This document shows positions 1 to 8,127 of a stretch of DNA of 64,000 nt, piece after piece. The first letter of the stretch is position 1. Each line of letters begins with the position of its first letter. The stretch is from Agrobacterium larrymoorei (lineage in GTDB: Bacteria; Pseudomonadota; Alphaproteobacteria; Rhizobiales; Rhizobiaceae), in the NCBI RefSeq assembly GCF_013322225.1, contig NZ_JAAMFB010000044.1, positions 1-64,000 of the forward strand, given 5' to 3'. Under the pieces are notes generated by a model that had not been told where the DNA came from, did not search any database, and saw only the letters and a list, made by a program, of their open reading frames with translations. The translations under genes and the position numbers were made by a program.

Positions 1-125
1 GATCGCTACGTCGCAGCGCTCTGTCCACCGAATTGGGGCGAAAAACCCCTGAAAATCGCCGGAAATGTGGGGAATCCGCCGAATTCGGACGGCCGACATC
101 TCTGATTTAGGGCTTCAAATCAACT

Positions 126-154
126 ACCATCGATAAGGGTTACTTATCGATGGT
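126..154. promoter_or_regulatory. 12-bp inverted repeat upstream of the first gene
   Basis: Perfect palindrome with arms ACCATCGATAAG and CTTATCGATGGT separated by a 5-base loop (GGTTA). It ends 76 bases before the start codon at 231. The downstream protein belongs to a family with a predicted DNA-binding domain, so an autoregulatory operator is the simplest reading. There is no T-run after it, so a terminator is less likely. The structure is seen in the sequence; its function is inferred. Confidence 0.5.
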
Positions 155-230
155 GAGAAGCTCAGCCAGCAATCATACCATGGGAGGAACTATAACATTT
201 CGATAGAGTTCTTTTAGCAAATCGTTTACC

Positions 231-1361
231 ATGATTTCAATGGCTTATGATCTCGCGAAAATCAGCATGACAGCCCTGATGCGGCCGGCTTTCGACGCCG
301 GTCTTGCTCTCACGCGTCTGGATGAGCGTATCACCCGTTCGCCGGTCGGCGCGGGTTTCCTCGAGCGTACCCAGTTCACCGACGCCTGCGCATCGCTGTG
401 GATCGACGGGGAACTCGTCCATCTCGAAGACCTCGTGCTCCATGACGCCACGCGGGATATTCGCACACCGACCCACGAGCTGACCATCGCCCGCGATGTG
501 TTGCGAACTCGTCGGCGTATTGCCGCGCAGCCGCCCGGCTGGGCGTTGTCGCCTGACGGAATCCGCACGCTGCGGAAAACCTCGGAGATCGGGTCGGGCG
601 GCGGGGACGAGGCGACGACGGCCGGCGTCATTCGGCCCGCGGCCGCGATCAATCCGGAAGGGGAGGGGGATGATGGTGACGACGTCGAAAGTCTCCCCGG
701 CGTCGACTATGCCGCGATCGATGCGATCCTCGCGCGCTCTGACGCCGCGATCGAACGAGCAAAAAAGCCCGGCCGGGCTCCGGCCGATCCGCTGGTCTAT
801 GATCTCGACTGGGACGAGGACGAGCGGCTCGACGAATGGCGCAGCGTCCTGCGCCAGGCCGGAAACTTGCCGGCGGTGCTGCAGGCGATCGTTGTCCTCG
901 ACGCCTGGAACGAACTCTCTGTCCTGCAGCATGCGCCCTGGCTCGGCCGGCTGTTCGCCGCCTCCATCCTGCGCCAGGCGGGCATCACGTCAGGTGCTCA
1001 TCTCGCTGCCATCAACCTTGGCCTCAAAACCATTCCCGTCGATCGGCGCCGGCATCGCGATCGGGAAACCCGGCTGCTGGCCATCGCCCACGGATTTTTG
1101 GCGGCCGCCGAGATCGGCATGAAAGAGCATGACCGGCTGACTCTGGCGAAGACGATGATGGACCGAAAACTTGAAGGACGGCGAACCTCCTCGAAATTGC
1201 CTGAGCTGGTCGAGCTGGTGATCGCGAAACCGCTCGTGTCGGCCGGAATGGTGGCGAAGGCGCTCGAGGTCACGCCGCAGGCGGCGCGGCGGATCGTTTC
1301 GGAGCTCGGGCTTAGGGAGATGACGGGGAGGGGGAGGTTTCGGGCGTGGGGAATTCTGTAA
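231..1361 (+). CDS. RHE_PE00001-family plasmid protein (DUF1612/HTH)
   Basis: A 376-residue protein of the family named after RHE_PE00001 of Rhizobium etli, common on rhizobial repABC plasmids; its function is not established. The N-terminal half carries the family's conserved stretch, including [20 protein letters not shown] and the later [15 protein letters not shown]. An acidic low-complexity linker follows at about residues 140-185. The C-terminus (about 325-376) looks like a helix-turn-helix, with [20 protein letters not shown]. The length is normal and nothing is broken. A second in-frame ATG lies at 240. The palindrome at 126-154 is a candidate operator. In relatives the gene often sits near replication genes, but none is visible in this window. 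I infer a DNA-binding regulatory role. Family assignment is from memory of conserved motifs. Confidence 0.8.
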   Translation: MISMAYDLAKISMTALMRPAFDAGLALTRLDERITRSPVGAGFLERTQFTDACASLWIDGELVHLEDLVLHDATRDIRTPTHELTIARDVLRTRRRIAAQPPGWALSPDGIRTLRKTSEIGSGGGDEATTAGVIRPAAAINPEGEGDDGDDVESLPGVDYAAIDAILARSDAAIERAKKPGRAPADPLVYDLDWDEDERLDEWRSVLRQAGNLPAVLQAIVVLDAWNELSVLQHAPWLGRLFAASILRQAGITSGAHLAAINLGLKTIPVDRRRHRDRETRLLAIAHGFLAAAEIGMKEHDRLTLAKTMMDRKLEGRRTSSKLPELVELVIAKPLVSAGMVAKALEVTPQAARRIVSELGLREMTGRGRFRAWGIL

Positions 1362-1510
1362 GCGTCGAGGCGGAAGCCTACGAATCCAGAAGAACGGTAG
1401 GCGGGCCTACTTGATTTATACGTCGAGCAACGGCTATCGCGACCAGGCCTTCGGTAGAAATCATTTTCTCGCACCTTACAACTGGTTGCAATCGTTACAA
1501 CTAAGGAATA

Positions 1511-2791
1511 GTGCGGAGAGGAACCTTTAATTTCGAGAATTGGGCTGGCGTTAGCCTGTTGGGGGAAGAGACCTTGCTTGATTACCTTAAAGCAGGGCTG
1601 AACGTCACGCTTGTCGTGGGCGAGAACGGCGCGGGGAAAAGCCGTCTTCTTCGCGAAATCGCGACGAGGGAGCGTTGGCAACGAAAGGTGTTCGCAATAA
1701 GCAACACCGTCTACGATCGTTTCTCTAACCTCCGTGGCGTAGAGCGCATTTCGGCTAGTTCCGGCAAAAACCTTCCTCAGAGAATTTTGAAACGGGCTAT
1801 CGTCAACGCGATGACGGAGGGGCCAATTCGTCTCCGCGCACTGGCAGAGACATTGAGCTACTGTACCTACGAGCCGAGAATTGGACTAAAGGTCACCTTC
1901 AAGACTGCAAAAAAAGCCATGGACGATGGTGTCAGTGAACGCACTACGTCGCCGGACGAGATCGTCTCAGTGATTGCAGCCGATCCTACTTTATCGTTGG
2001 AGGACAATCTCTCAATCGATGATCTGCGCTACCTGCTGCCGCTTCTGATGAACAGAGATAACCTCGGGCGTGACGGTCTCTGGTGGCTGGACTTCGACGA
2101 TTCCTACAGTAGCTCTCGTAGTAATCAGGCTGCTCAGATTCTTGTCTGGGAACCTCACCTCCGAGCTGCAGGCTATCTGTCTCGTGTCGAGTTGTTCCTC
2201 TCAAAGAAAGAATGGGGTACCGTCCCGCTTCATGAAGCCAGCTCGGGCCAGCTTACGCTGATCGCTTGCTTGGCGTTCCTGAACGCATCAGTCACGGACG
2301 AATCGATTGTCCTGATCGACGAACCCGAGAACAGCCTGCATCCGCGATGGCAGCGCGAGTACGTCGAGCGACTCCTGGCCGTCCTTTCTTATCGACAGCC
2401 GAACATAGTCATCGCGACGCATGCGCCTATTATCGTTTCCGGGGCGCAGCTTCTAGATGACGTGAGACCTGAGGTGCTCCGCCTGACGAATGACGGTCTA
2501 AACGATGTTACCCCGAATCTTCGACCCGGGGAGAAGGCAAGTTTAGAGGAAACGTTATTCGAGTCTTTTCGCACGGTCACGCCAGCCAATAGGTTCGTCA
2601 GCGAAAGCCTTTCTCGCGAATTTTCGAAGCTCAGGGCAGGGACCACCACAGCAGTGGATGTCGCCGAATTGGTCGACCTCCTTCGCGATGGCAGTTTCGA
2701 CCCACAGCAAATCTCTTTCCTGGACCGCGTCGTACAACTCGCAAGAACTGTCGAAGCCGAACGCATCAACTTCGGGGTAGATGGTGCCTGA
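1511..2791 (+). CDS. ptuA: Septu-like anti-phage ATPase PtuA
   Basis: A 426-residue OLD/ABC-type AAA ATPase. Walker A (VGENGAGKS) is at residues 36-44, an ABC-signature-like SSGQLTL lies near 244, and the Walker B region SIVLIDEPENSLHP lies near 263-276, followed by the switch histidine region IATHAP. The start is GTG with AAGGA just upstream. The gene overlaps the downstream HNH nuclease gene by 11 bases, the PtuA-PtuB arrangement of Septu anti-phage systems. In known Septu systems the ATPase oligomer holds the HNH nuclease, which degrades nucleic acid on infection. The cytoplasmic location and translational coupling are inferred. A retron-type ATPase/HNH module would look similar, but no reverse transcriptase is present nearby. 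Confidence 0.8.
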   Translation: MRRGTFNFENWAGVSLLGEETLLDYLKAGLNVTLVVGENGAGKSRLLREIATRERWQRKVFAISNTVYDRFSNLRGVERISASSGKNLPQRILKRAIVNAMTEGPIRLRALAETLSYCTYEPRIGLKVTFKTAKKAMDDGVSERTTSPDEIVSVIAADPTLSLEDNLSIDDLRYLLPLLMNRDNLGRDGLWWLDFDDSYSSSRSNQAAQILVWEPHLRAAGYLSRVELFLSKKEWGTVPLHEASSGQLTLIACLAFLNASVTDESIVLIDEPENSLHPRWQREYVERLLAVLSYRQPNIVIATHAPIIVSGAQLLDDVRPEVLRLTNDGLNDVTPNLRPGEKASLEETLFESFRTVTPANRFVSESLSREFSKLRAGTTTAVDVAELVDLLRDGSFDPQQISFLDRVVQLARTVEAERINFGVDGA

Positions 2792-3431
2792 CGCTTATTT
2801 GCCCGCGCTCGCCGACTTTGAATTAAGTGACGACGAGATATCCGCGATCGAAACAGCCCTGCAACACGCCGATCCATGGGCCCATGATGATGCGGCGCTT
2901 GCTGCGGTTCGCACTCACCTTCAGAGCGCGAAGCAGAAGCTTGTCGACTACCATATGGCGCGGCATCATGAAACTTGCTGCTATTGCCGTACTCTGATGG
3001 GCGGTGGCGGGCGATTTGTCCGAGATCGCGAGCATATCTTGCCAAAGGGGCGATATCGAGCGTTGAGCTATCGGTCGAGCAACCTTTCGGCATCGTGCAA
3101 GCGTTGCAACATGGAGTACAAGGGCGAGAAGATTGACTTCGTGGTCGACCCTAACACCATCTTGGACGATCATGAAAACCCTGACCGATACCTAATCGTC
3201 CATCCAAATTTCGACCGGTACGAGAGCCATATTCGGCGCAGGTCGGTCCAGGATGGCATGAATTATATCGTATCGTACATGCTCAAACCCGGCGACGCCA
3301 AGGCACAGTACACTTTCGAGTTCTTCGGCCTAGCCGCGCTCGAAAAGGAGTCTTTCGACGAGGCACAGGGACTTTTTTGGTCATCAGAGTCGGAAGACAA
3401 CATCGAGGGCGAGTTCCCCGACCGCATCTAA
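2781..3431 (+). CDS. ptuB: Septu-like HNH nuclease PtuB
   Basis: A 216-residue HNH endonuclease and effector partner of the upstream ATPase. Zinc-binding pairs are visible as CCYC at residues 66-69 and CKRC at 106-109. Between them is the catalytic-type segment DREHILPK (82-89), with the general-base histidine at 85 and NLSASC before the second knuckle. The start ATG (2781) lies inside the end of ptuA, so translation is probably coupled. In characterised Septu systems PtuB is the nuclease whose activity causes phage restriction or abortive infection. The gene is full length with no lesion. It is followed by about 280 bases with no convincing gene before the DUF2235 gene. Confidence 0.8.
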   Translation: MVPDAYLPALADFELSDDEISAIETALQHADPWAHDDAALAAVRTHLQSAKQKLVDYHMARHHETCCYCRTLMGGGGRFVRDREHILPKGRYRALSYRSSNLSASCKRCNMEYKGEKIDFVVDPNTILDDHENPDRYLIVHPNFDRYESHIRRRSVQDGMNYIVSYMLKPGDAKAQYTFEFFGLAALEKESFDEAQGLFWSSESEDNIEGEFPDRI

Positions 3432-3715
3432 TGCCTTGAGGCGTCGACATTTGATTTCCGGTTATACTTGATCTGATCGTCGAGTCTCGCTTTCTAATGG
3501 TTGGCAAGCATCGACATGAGACCGTCTGGAAGCTAGGTAAAGAAATTGCATGCGGTATAGGTCGGCATACCCGCGGAAGGCTTAAATCAATGGCCCGAAG
3601 ATGTTGCAATCCTCTTCTCTGTTCCTCCAGAACGTGTAATCTGGCCGTGAAGAGGCAGGCGTTTGATGCCTGGCTCGAAGGGGCAACGCGCAACTAGATA
3701 CCGGGAGCAGAGCTT

Positions 3716-4789
3716 ATGAAAAGCGTTGTGGTCTGTTGCGATGGCACGTCAAACCAATTCGCGGCAGACAAAACAAACGTCGTTCGGCTGTTCTCCGTGC
3801 TGGCAAGAGACGACAATCAGCAGACATTCTATCATCCCGGTCTCGGGACGATGGAGCCGCCTGGAGCAATAACCGACGTCGGTCGGAAGCTACGACGGAC
3901 ACTTGGCATGGCGGTCGGCTGGGGCCTCGAACGGGACCTCGTCGAGGCCTATGCGTATATCATGAATACATATCAGCCCGGGGATCAAGTCTATCTTTTC
4001 GGCTTCAGTCGAGGGGCGTACACGGTCAGAGCGCTGGCGGCCTTGATCTACATGTACGGGCTGTTTCCACCCGGCAACGAGCCGTTGATACCTTATGCAA
4101 TCAGGCAAATGACCGGGTTCAACGAGGACGATGGTGACGTACATGAGAAATTCAAGCTCGCCGACGGTTTCAAGTCCACCTTTAGCTCGATCGATTGCCC
4201 GATCCATTTCATGGGTATCTGGGACACGGTAAGTTCTGTTGGCTGGATCGCCAACCCTTTGAGCATTCCCTATGCCTCCAAGCTTCCGAACGTCCAACAC
4301 ATCCGGCACGCGGTGGCGATCGACGAGCGGAGGGCGTTTTTCAGGACAAACCTTCTTACTCAGCCGCAGCCGGGTCAGCTGCCGCGCGATATACAAGAGG
4401 TCTGGTTTCCAGGATGCCATGGAGACGTGGGCGGAGGATACAAGGAAGCGGAGAACGGTCTGGCGAAGCTTTCTCTCGAATGGATGCTCTACGAAGCGGA
4501 ACTGCTCGGGCTGCGTGTCGATCATCAAAGGGCGAGGGCGATCTTGAGGGCACCCGAGGAAATCGGCGAGGGTGCGAAAATACATGAATCACTGTGCGGT
4601 TGCTGGTGGCTTGCGGAAGTCGTGCCGAAAAAACGGAGACAGACCGGAGAGTGGAAGCCGAACTTTGCGCACCGGCGGGTTATACCTGAGGGAGCGAAGA
4701 TCCACAGATCAACGCTTTCTCGGAAGGGATACAAAATCCAGCTTCCGATGAACTACACGGTGGTGGAGCGTCCGCAGGACTTCATTTGA
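3716..4789 (+). CDS. DUF2235 alpha/beta-hydrolase (Tle1-like)
   Basis: A 357-residue protein of the DUF2235 family, which includes the Tle1 class of type VI phospholipase effectors. The N-terminus VVCCDGTSNQF is the family hallmark. The nucleophile elbow GFSRGAY lies near residue 100. FMGIWDTVSSVGW carries a probable catalytic Asp near 163, and PGCHGDVGGGY near 230 carries the His. All three catalytic positions look intact. A GGGAG ribosome binding site precedes the ATG at 3716. No type VI secretion genes or VgrG/PAAR adaptors are nearby, so it may act inside the cell, possibly as a membrane-attacking effector in the defence island; that role is inference. It is convergent with the next gene. 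Confidence 0.82.
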   Translation: MKSVVVCCDGTSNQFAADKTNVVRLFSVLARDDNQQTFYHPGLGTMEPPGAITDVGRKLRRTLGMAVGWGLERDLVEAYAYIMNTYQPGDQVYLFGFSRGAYTVRALAALIYMYGLFPPGNEPLIPYAIRQMTGFNEDDGDVHEKFKLADGFKSTFSSIDCPIHFMGIWDTVSSVGWIANPLSIPYASKLPNVQHIRHAVAIDERRAFFRTNLLTQPQPGQLPRDIQEVWFPGCHGDVGGGYKEAENGLAKLSLEWMLYEAELLGLRVDHQRARAILRAPEEIGEGAKIHESLCGCWWLAEVVPKKRRQTGEWKPNFAHRRVIPEGAKIHRSTLSRKGYKIQLPMNYTVVERPQDFI

Positions 4790-4838
4790 CAAGTCTCAAG
4801 CAACCCTTCAACCAGTTGAGGCGGATCGCAAGTATACC

Positions 4839-6932
4839 TTACTCGTCGGTGGCTTCTTTGAGCGCAGAGCTTTCAAGAACCCTATCGAGAACAAGTTCTT
4901 TCCAGGCTTCGGCAAGCCGCCGGTCGATTTTCGCGCGAGCTTTATTCAACTCTTCCTTCTCGAACCATTTCTCCATCATGTCCGCAATTTCGTTTCGATA
5001 GCCCGAGCCTTGTCCCCAGCGGCGCTTGAGTTCCTTCCAAAACTCGACGTCGGCATCAAGGAATTGCTTGAAGGCGTTTTTGCCGATTGTCACAGCCCGA
5101 ACGAGGAAGTCTTGGTGCCAATCCGCGAGGTCTTCAGCTAAGGTGTCCACGAGAGCAAGTGCCTCGCTTGTCGAATTGAACTGGTCACGCAGGGCATCAA
5201 GACGGCCTTGAATTTTTCGGACAAGACCGGATGTCCGCAGATTTGCGTCTGAGCGTACCCCTGTTCCGATGAAGTGGTGGATGTCGAGGTTGTACCACGC
5301 TCCTTTTCGGACAACCGCCGCAGCAATTGTACTGGGATGACTGCGCTTCAGTTCTGAAATTAATCCCTGCTGAGCTGGCCTGACGGCGGTCGGAATATCC
5401 TGGTATGCGTTCCAGATATTCTGGCCTTCCCTCGCCAACGTGTTTCGTGCCTGCTGGATCTTATGGGCGTCTGCGCTGTTCTGGAAATCAAGCGCCAGTG
5501 CCGTGAAGCGCGATAGTCTCTCCAGCTGCCGTTGGCGAAGGACGTCGATGTTCTCGCTGATCTCGCGCCATGTGGTAGCTGATCCGTCCTCAACGGCATT
5601 GAAGTATAAGATCGGCACAGAAGGGATGTTTTCTGCCGCCAAGGAATCGAGGATTTGTGAGGTCCTGTAAGCGTAGCCTTCGGCCACGCTTTCGACCGGC
5701 TCGCCCATGCCGTTGATGACCTTCAATGCTTCGTCTGCACGCGGGAGCACCAATAGCATTACGCGCTGACGCTCAATCGCGTCCGACCCCATGTCGACGA
5801 GGCCCTTCAAGATATCAAGCGTTTCCTGACCAGGAGCGTCGTTGAAGGCGCAGCAAAGGATGCTGAGCGTCCTTGGGTTGCTATACATTGACTGCAGATC
5901 AGGCCTATCGGTCGCGCCATGGATGCCCTTAGTGTCGATGATCGTCAAATCGAAATCCGACTTCCTCATCGCCCGCTTCGGCACGAACACCGTCACTCTC
6001 TGGGGAAGAGAGAACCGAGCGTGGCGTCCGAAATTGATTTCGGTCACGACTTTTGAAAGCCATTCCAGGCCGCCCGCGTTATCTTCGGACAAAAGAAGTT
6101 GCGTCTCTGTTCGCTGCTCCAACTTCATCCGCGCCACGATGGCGTGGACAATATCTTCTCGCGATTCGGGATAGTCTCTAGTCAGTTCCCTGATCGGGTC
6201 GATCAGAATTTTTGGATCATTTGGGTCTCTTGCCTTTGGGAGATCAGCCATATTTCTGATGGCGCGATCGATCTCGGTGGAAACCCCGCCCTTGCCGTCG
6301 AGTGCAGCATCAACAATCTCAGTGACGAGTATCCTGATCTCATCCTCAGTCTTCGGCTCGACGGCCACACCAAAGGCCGGTCCCAGCCGAACAACAACCT
6401 CGCTGGTGGTCGTTCGACCACCAGATGCCGGGAATATCGGCTTGGGCCGTCCATCCGTGCCTGGAAGAATGAGGTTCGTCAGGTGGGACAGGGCAGTAGT
6501 CTTCCCGATCCCTACAACTCCAATCCATGCCAGAGCGTGATCTGTTTGCCAAACGTAATCAGCAGTCGAGATCAGGTTGCTTCGCAGGAATTTCAGAGGC
6601 TCGGCGAGAAGGGCATCGAACTCACCTGCCTCGGATGCCTCCAAGCTCTGCAAGGCGGTCTCAGCTTGCCACAAGACGTCGCGGTTCGGATGTTTAAAAT
6701 CGGGGCGCTTCGAAATCTTCCATTCGCGCGAATAGTAATCGAGCATCGCCAAGCTTTGCTCTGTCCCAATCGCCTTGAGGTACCGCTCCGCCATAGCCTG
6801 GTCGGTCGTTTCGGTTTTCTCAAGTCGCGAAACCACGCTGTTGCTACTCACGCCCAGGCGTTGAGCCATCTCAGTCTGATTGATATTGGCGGCCTCGCGA
6901 GCCTTTTTCAACGCTGCTGTGGGAACTGTCAT
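4839..6932 (-). CDS. XRE-HTH protein fused to a GTPase-like P-loop domain
   Basis: About 697 residues from the ATG at 6932, chosen because AGGAG lies 6 bases upstream; the frame stays open further 5'. Residues 5-60 form an XRE-type HTH (INQTEMAQRLGVSSNSVVSR). Walker A is GVVGIGKTT at about 138-146. A G3-like switch DTKG lies near 335 (TIIDTKGIHG). A G4-like region LPRADEA follows after a strand-like MLLVL. The rest is helical, with charged segments near the C-terminus. The P-loop plus DxxG order suggests a dynamin/septin-like GTPase rather than a AAA ATPase, but the G4 motif is not canonical NKxD. It is divergent from hamA and sits between two defence systems. I infer a sensor/effector defence protein and do not recognise a named family. 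Confidence 0.6.
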   Translation of the reverse strand: MTVPTAALKKAREAANINQTEMAQRLGVSSNSVVSRLEKTETTDQAMAERYLKAIGTEQSLAMLDYYSREWKISKRPDFKHPNRDVLWQAETALQSLEASEAGEFDALLAEPLKFLRSNLISTADYVWQTDHALAWIGVVGIGKTTALSHLTNLILPGTDGRPKPIFPASGGRTTTSEVVVRLGPAFGVAVEPKTEDEIRILVTEIVDAALDGKGGVSTEIDRAIRNMADLPKARDPNDPKILIDPIRELTRDYPESREDIVHAIVARMKLEQRTETQLLLSEDNAGGLEWLSKVVTEINFGRHARFSLPQRVTVFVPKRAMRKSDFDLTIIDTKGIHGATDRPDLQSMYSNPRTLSILCCAFNDAPGQETLDILKGLVDMGSDAIERQRVMLLVLPRADEALKVINGMGEPVESVAEGYAYRTSQILDSLAAENIPSVPILYFNAVEDGSATTWREISENIDVLRQRQLERLSRFTALALDFQNSADAHKIQQARNTLAREGQNIWNAYQDIPTAVRPAQQGLISELKRSHPSTIAAAVVRKGAWYNLDIHHFIGTGVRSDANLRTSGLVRKIQGRLDALRDQFNSTSEALALVDTLAEDLADWHQDFLVRAVTIGKNAFKQFLDADVEFWKELKRRWGQGSGYRNEIADMMEKWFEKEELNKARAKIDRRLAEAWKELVLDRVLESSALKEATDE

Positions 6933-7205
6933 GTGCATCTCCTGACGATAGACGTCATATATCGCATCGAATTGTTGAGTGCAATATGGATTTGCAAACT
7001 TGCATTTTCGGTTTGCATGTGTCTTCTTAGGCGCAGACACCAAACCACAGTTGCAAGTGTTCGCAGTCCAGCGATCCACAAGACTCCCTGCAAATATTGG
7101 TGTCCTCGTAGGTAATAGTTATGCACGAGCAAAACCATTGCTTGTGAGATAATGCTAGTTTATCGAATATAAGCATGGGCTTAAGCAAGCGCTGGTGGCA
7201 GTAAA

Positions 7206-8126
7206 ATGAGCAAAGTCAAATTCGAGATTTTTGTCGATGATACGCTTTCGAATGTGACTTCTATTGCTCAGTTGAAGGCTGCGTTGAACAAGCGGCTCCT
7301 GAGTTACGTTAACGACTTCGAGGACGGAAAGTGGTGCCACCAGGATTTCCAGAACTTCATCTGGGACAATATCGCTCAAACCGCCCTCTCGGAGCGAGAA
7401 CGAGCAGCGCTTACTGACCAGAGCTTCACTGCTCTGTTGGCCGCAGCGAAGAATCTGCGACTGACTGACAATGACAAGATCGGCGAAGGTAGCGAGGTCG
7501 CCGAGATTTTCCTTTACGGCTTGATGCGCGAGCACTTCAAAGCTCTTCCTGTCGTTCCAAAGATTTTCTACAAACAGAACAGCCAAGACAACGCGAAAGG
7601 GGCGGATAGCGTCCACATCGTCGTAGACGGCAACGACTTCACCCTTTGGTTTGGCGAAGCAAAATTTTACAACTCAATAGCCGATGCTCGGCTCGATACT
7701 GTTGTGAACTCGGTCTACGAGGCCCTCACCACGGCGAAATTGAAGAAGGAAAACTCGATCATCACTAATGTGAATGATCTCGATCTTCTTCCGATCGACG
7801 CGGCATTGAAAGAAGCTATCAAAGCGGCCTTGTCGCCTCACCACTCGATTGACAGGCTAAAGCCTAGGATTCATGTTCCGATCCTGCTCATCCACGAGTG
7901 CAAGATCACGTCTGCAGCTACAGATCTGACACCTAAATATCGACAGTCGATCATCGATTACCATCGCGATCGGGCTGAGGCATATTTCGCCAAGCAGATG
8001 GCGAAGGCCAGCACGGTTCACAAGTACACGGACATCACCTTCCATGTGATCTTGGTGCCAGTCCCCGACAAAAAGGCGATTGTCAAAGCGTTCACGAAGC
8101 AAGTTAAGCAGTTCAAGGGCGATTGA
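7206..8126 (+). CDS. hamA: Hachiman nuclease HamA (DUF1837)
   Basis: A 306-residue DUF1837 protein, the nuclease subunit of the Hachiman anti-phage system. A PD-(D/E)XK-like core is visible: acidic GEGSEVAEIF at residues 94-102, Asp134 in KGADSVHIVV, and Glu151 with Lys153 in FGEAKFY. In studied Hachiman systems HamA is held inactive by the HamB helicase and degrades DNA when HamB senses aberrant DNA. It starts with ATG at 7206 and its stop lies one base before the hamB start, so the two are surely co-transcribed. The 270-base gap to the divergent XRE gene should hold both promoters. All candidate catalytic residues appear intact. Confidence 0.87.
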   Translation: MSKVKFEIFVDDTLSNVTSIAQLKAALNKRLLSYVNDFEDGKWCHQDFQNFIWDNIAQTALSERERAALTDQSFTALLAAAKNLRLTDNDKIGEGSEVAEIFLYGLMREHFKALPVVPKIFYKQNSQDNAKGADSVHIVVDGNDFTLWFGEAKFYNSIADARLDTVVNSVYEALTTAKLKKENSIITNVNDLDLLPIDAALKEAIKAALSPHHSIDRLKPRIHVPILLIHECKITSAATDLTPKYRQSIIDYHRDRAEAYFAKQMAKASTVHKYTDITFHVILVPVPDKKAIVKAFTKQVKQFKGD

Positions 8127-8127
8127 T

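Noticed and set aside
1-230. End of a repC gene at the left edge
   Set aside because: The family at 231 is often near repABC, but the first 230 bases show no reading frame that I can match to RepC.
237-932. Long open frame antisense to the RHE_PE00001-family gene
   Set aside because: It mirrors a GC-rich coding gene, has no ribosome binding site and no recognisable product; typical shadow frame.
3497-3697. 66-codon frame between ptuB and the DUF2235 gene
   Set aside because: No ribosome binding site, no recognisable motif and poor coding character.
6099-7115. 338-codon plus-strand frame opposite the XRE-GTPase gene
   Set aside because: The minus strand frame has clear HTH and P-loop motifs and a good ribosome binding site. 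The plus-strand product has no motif.
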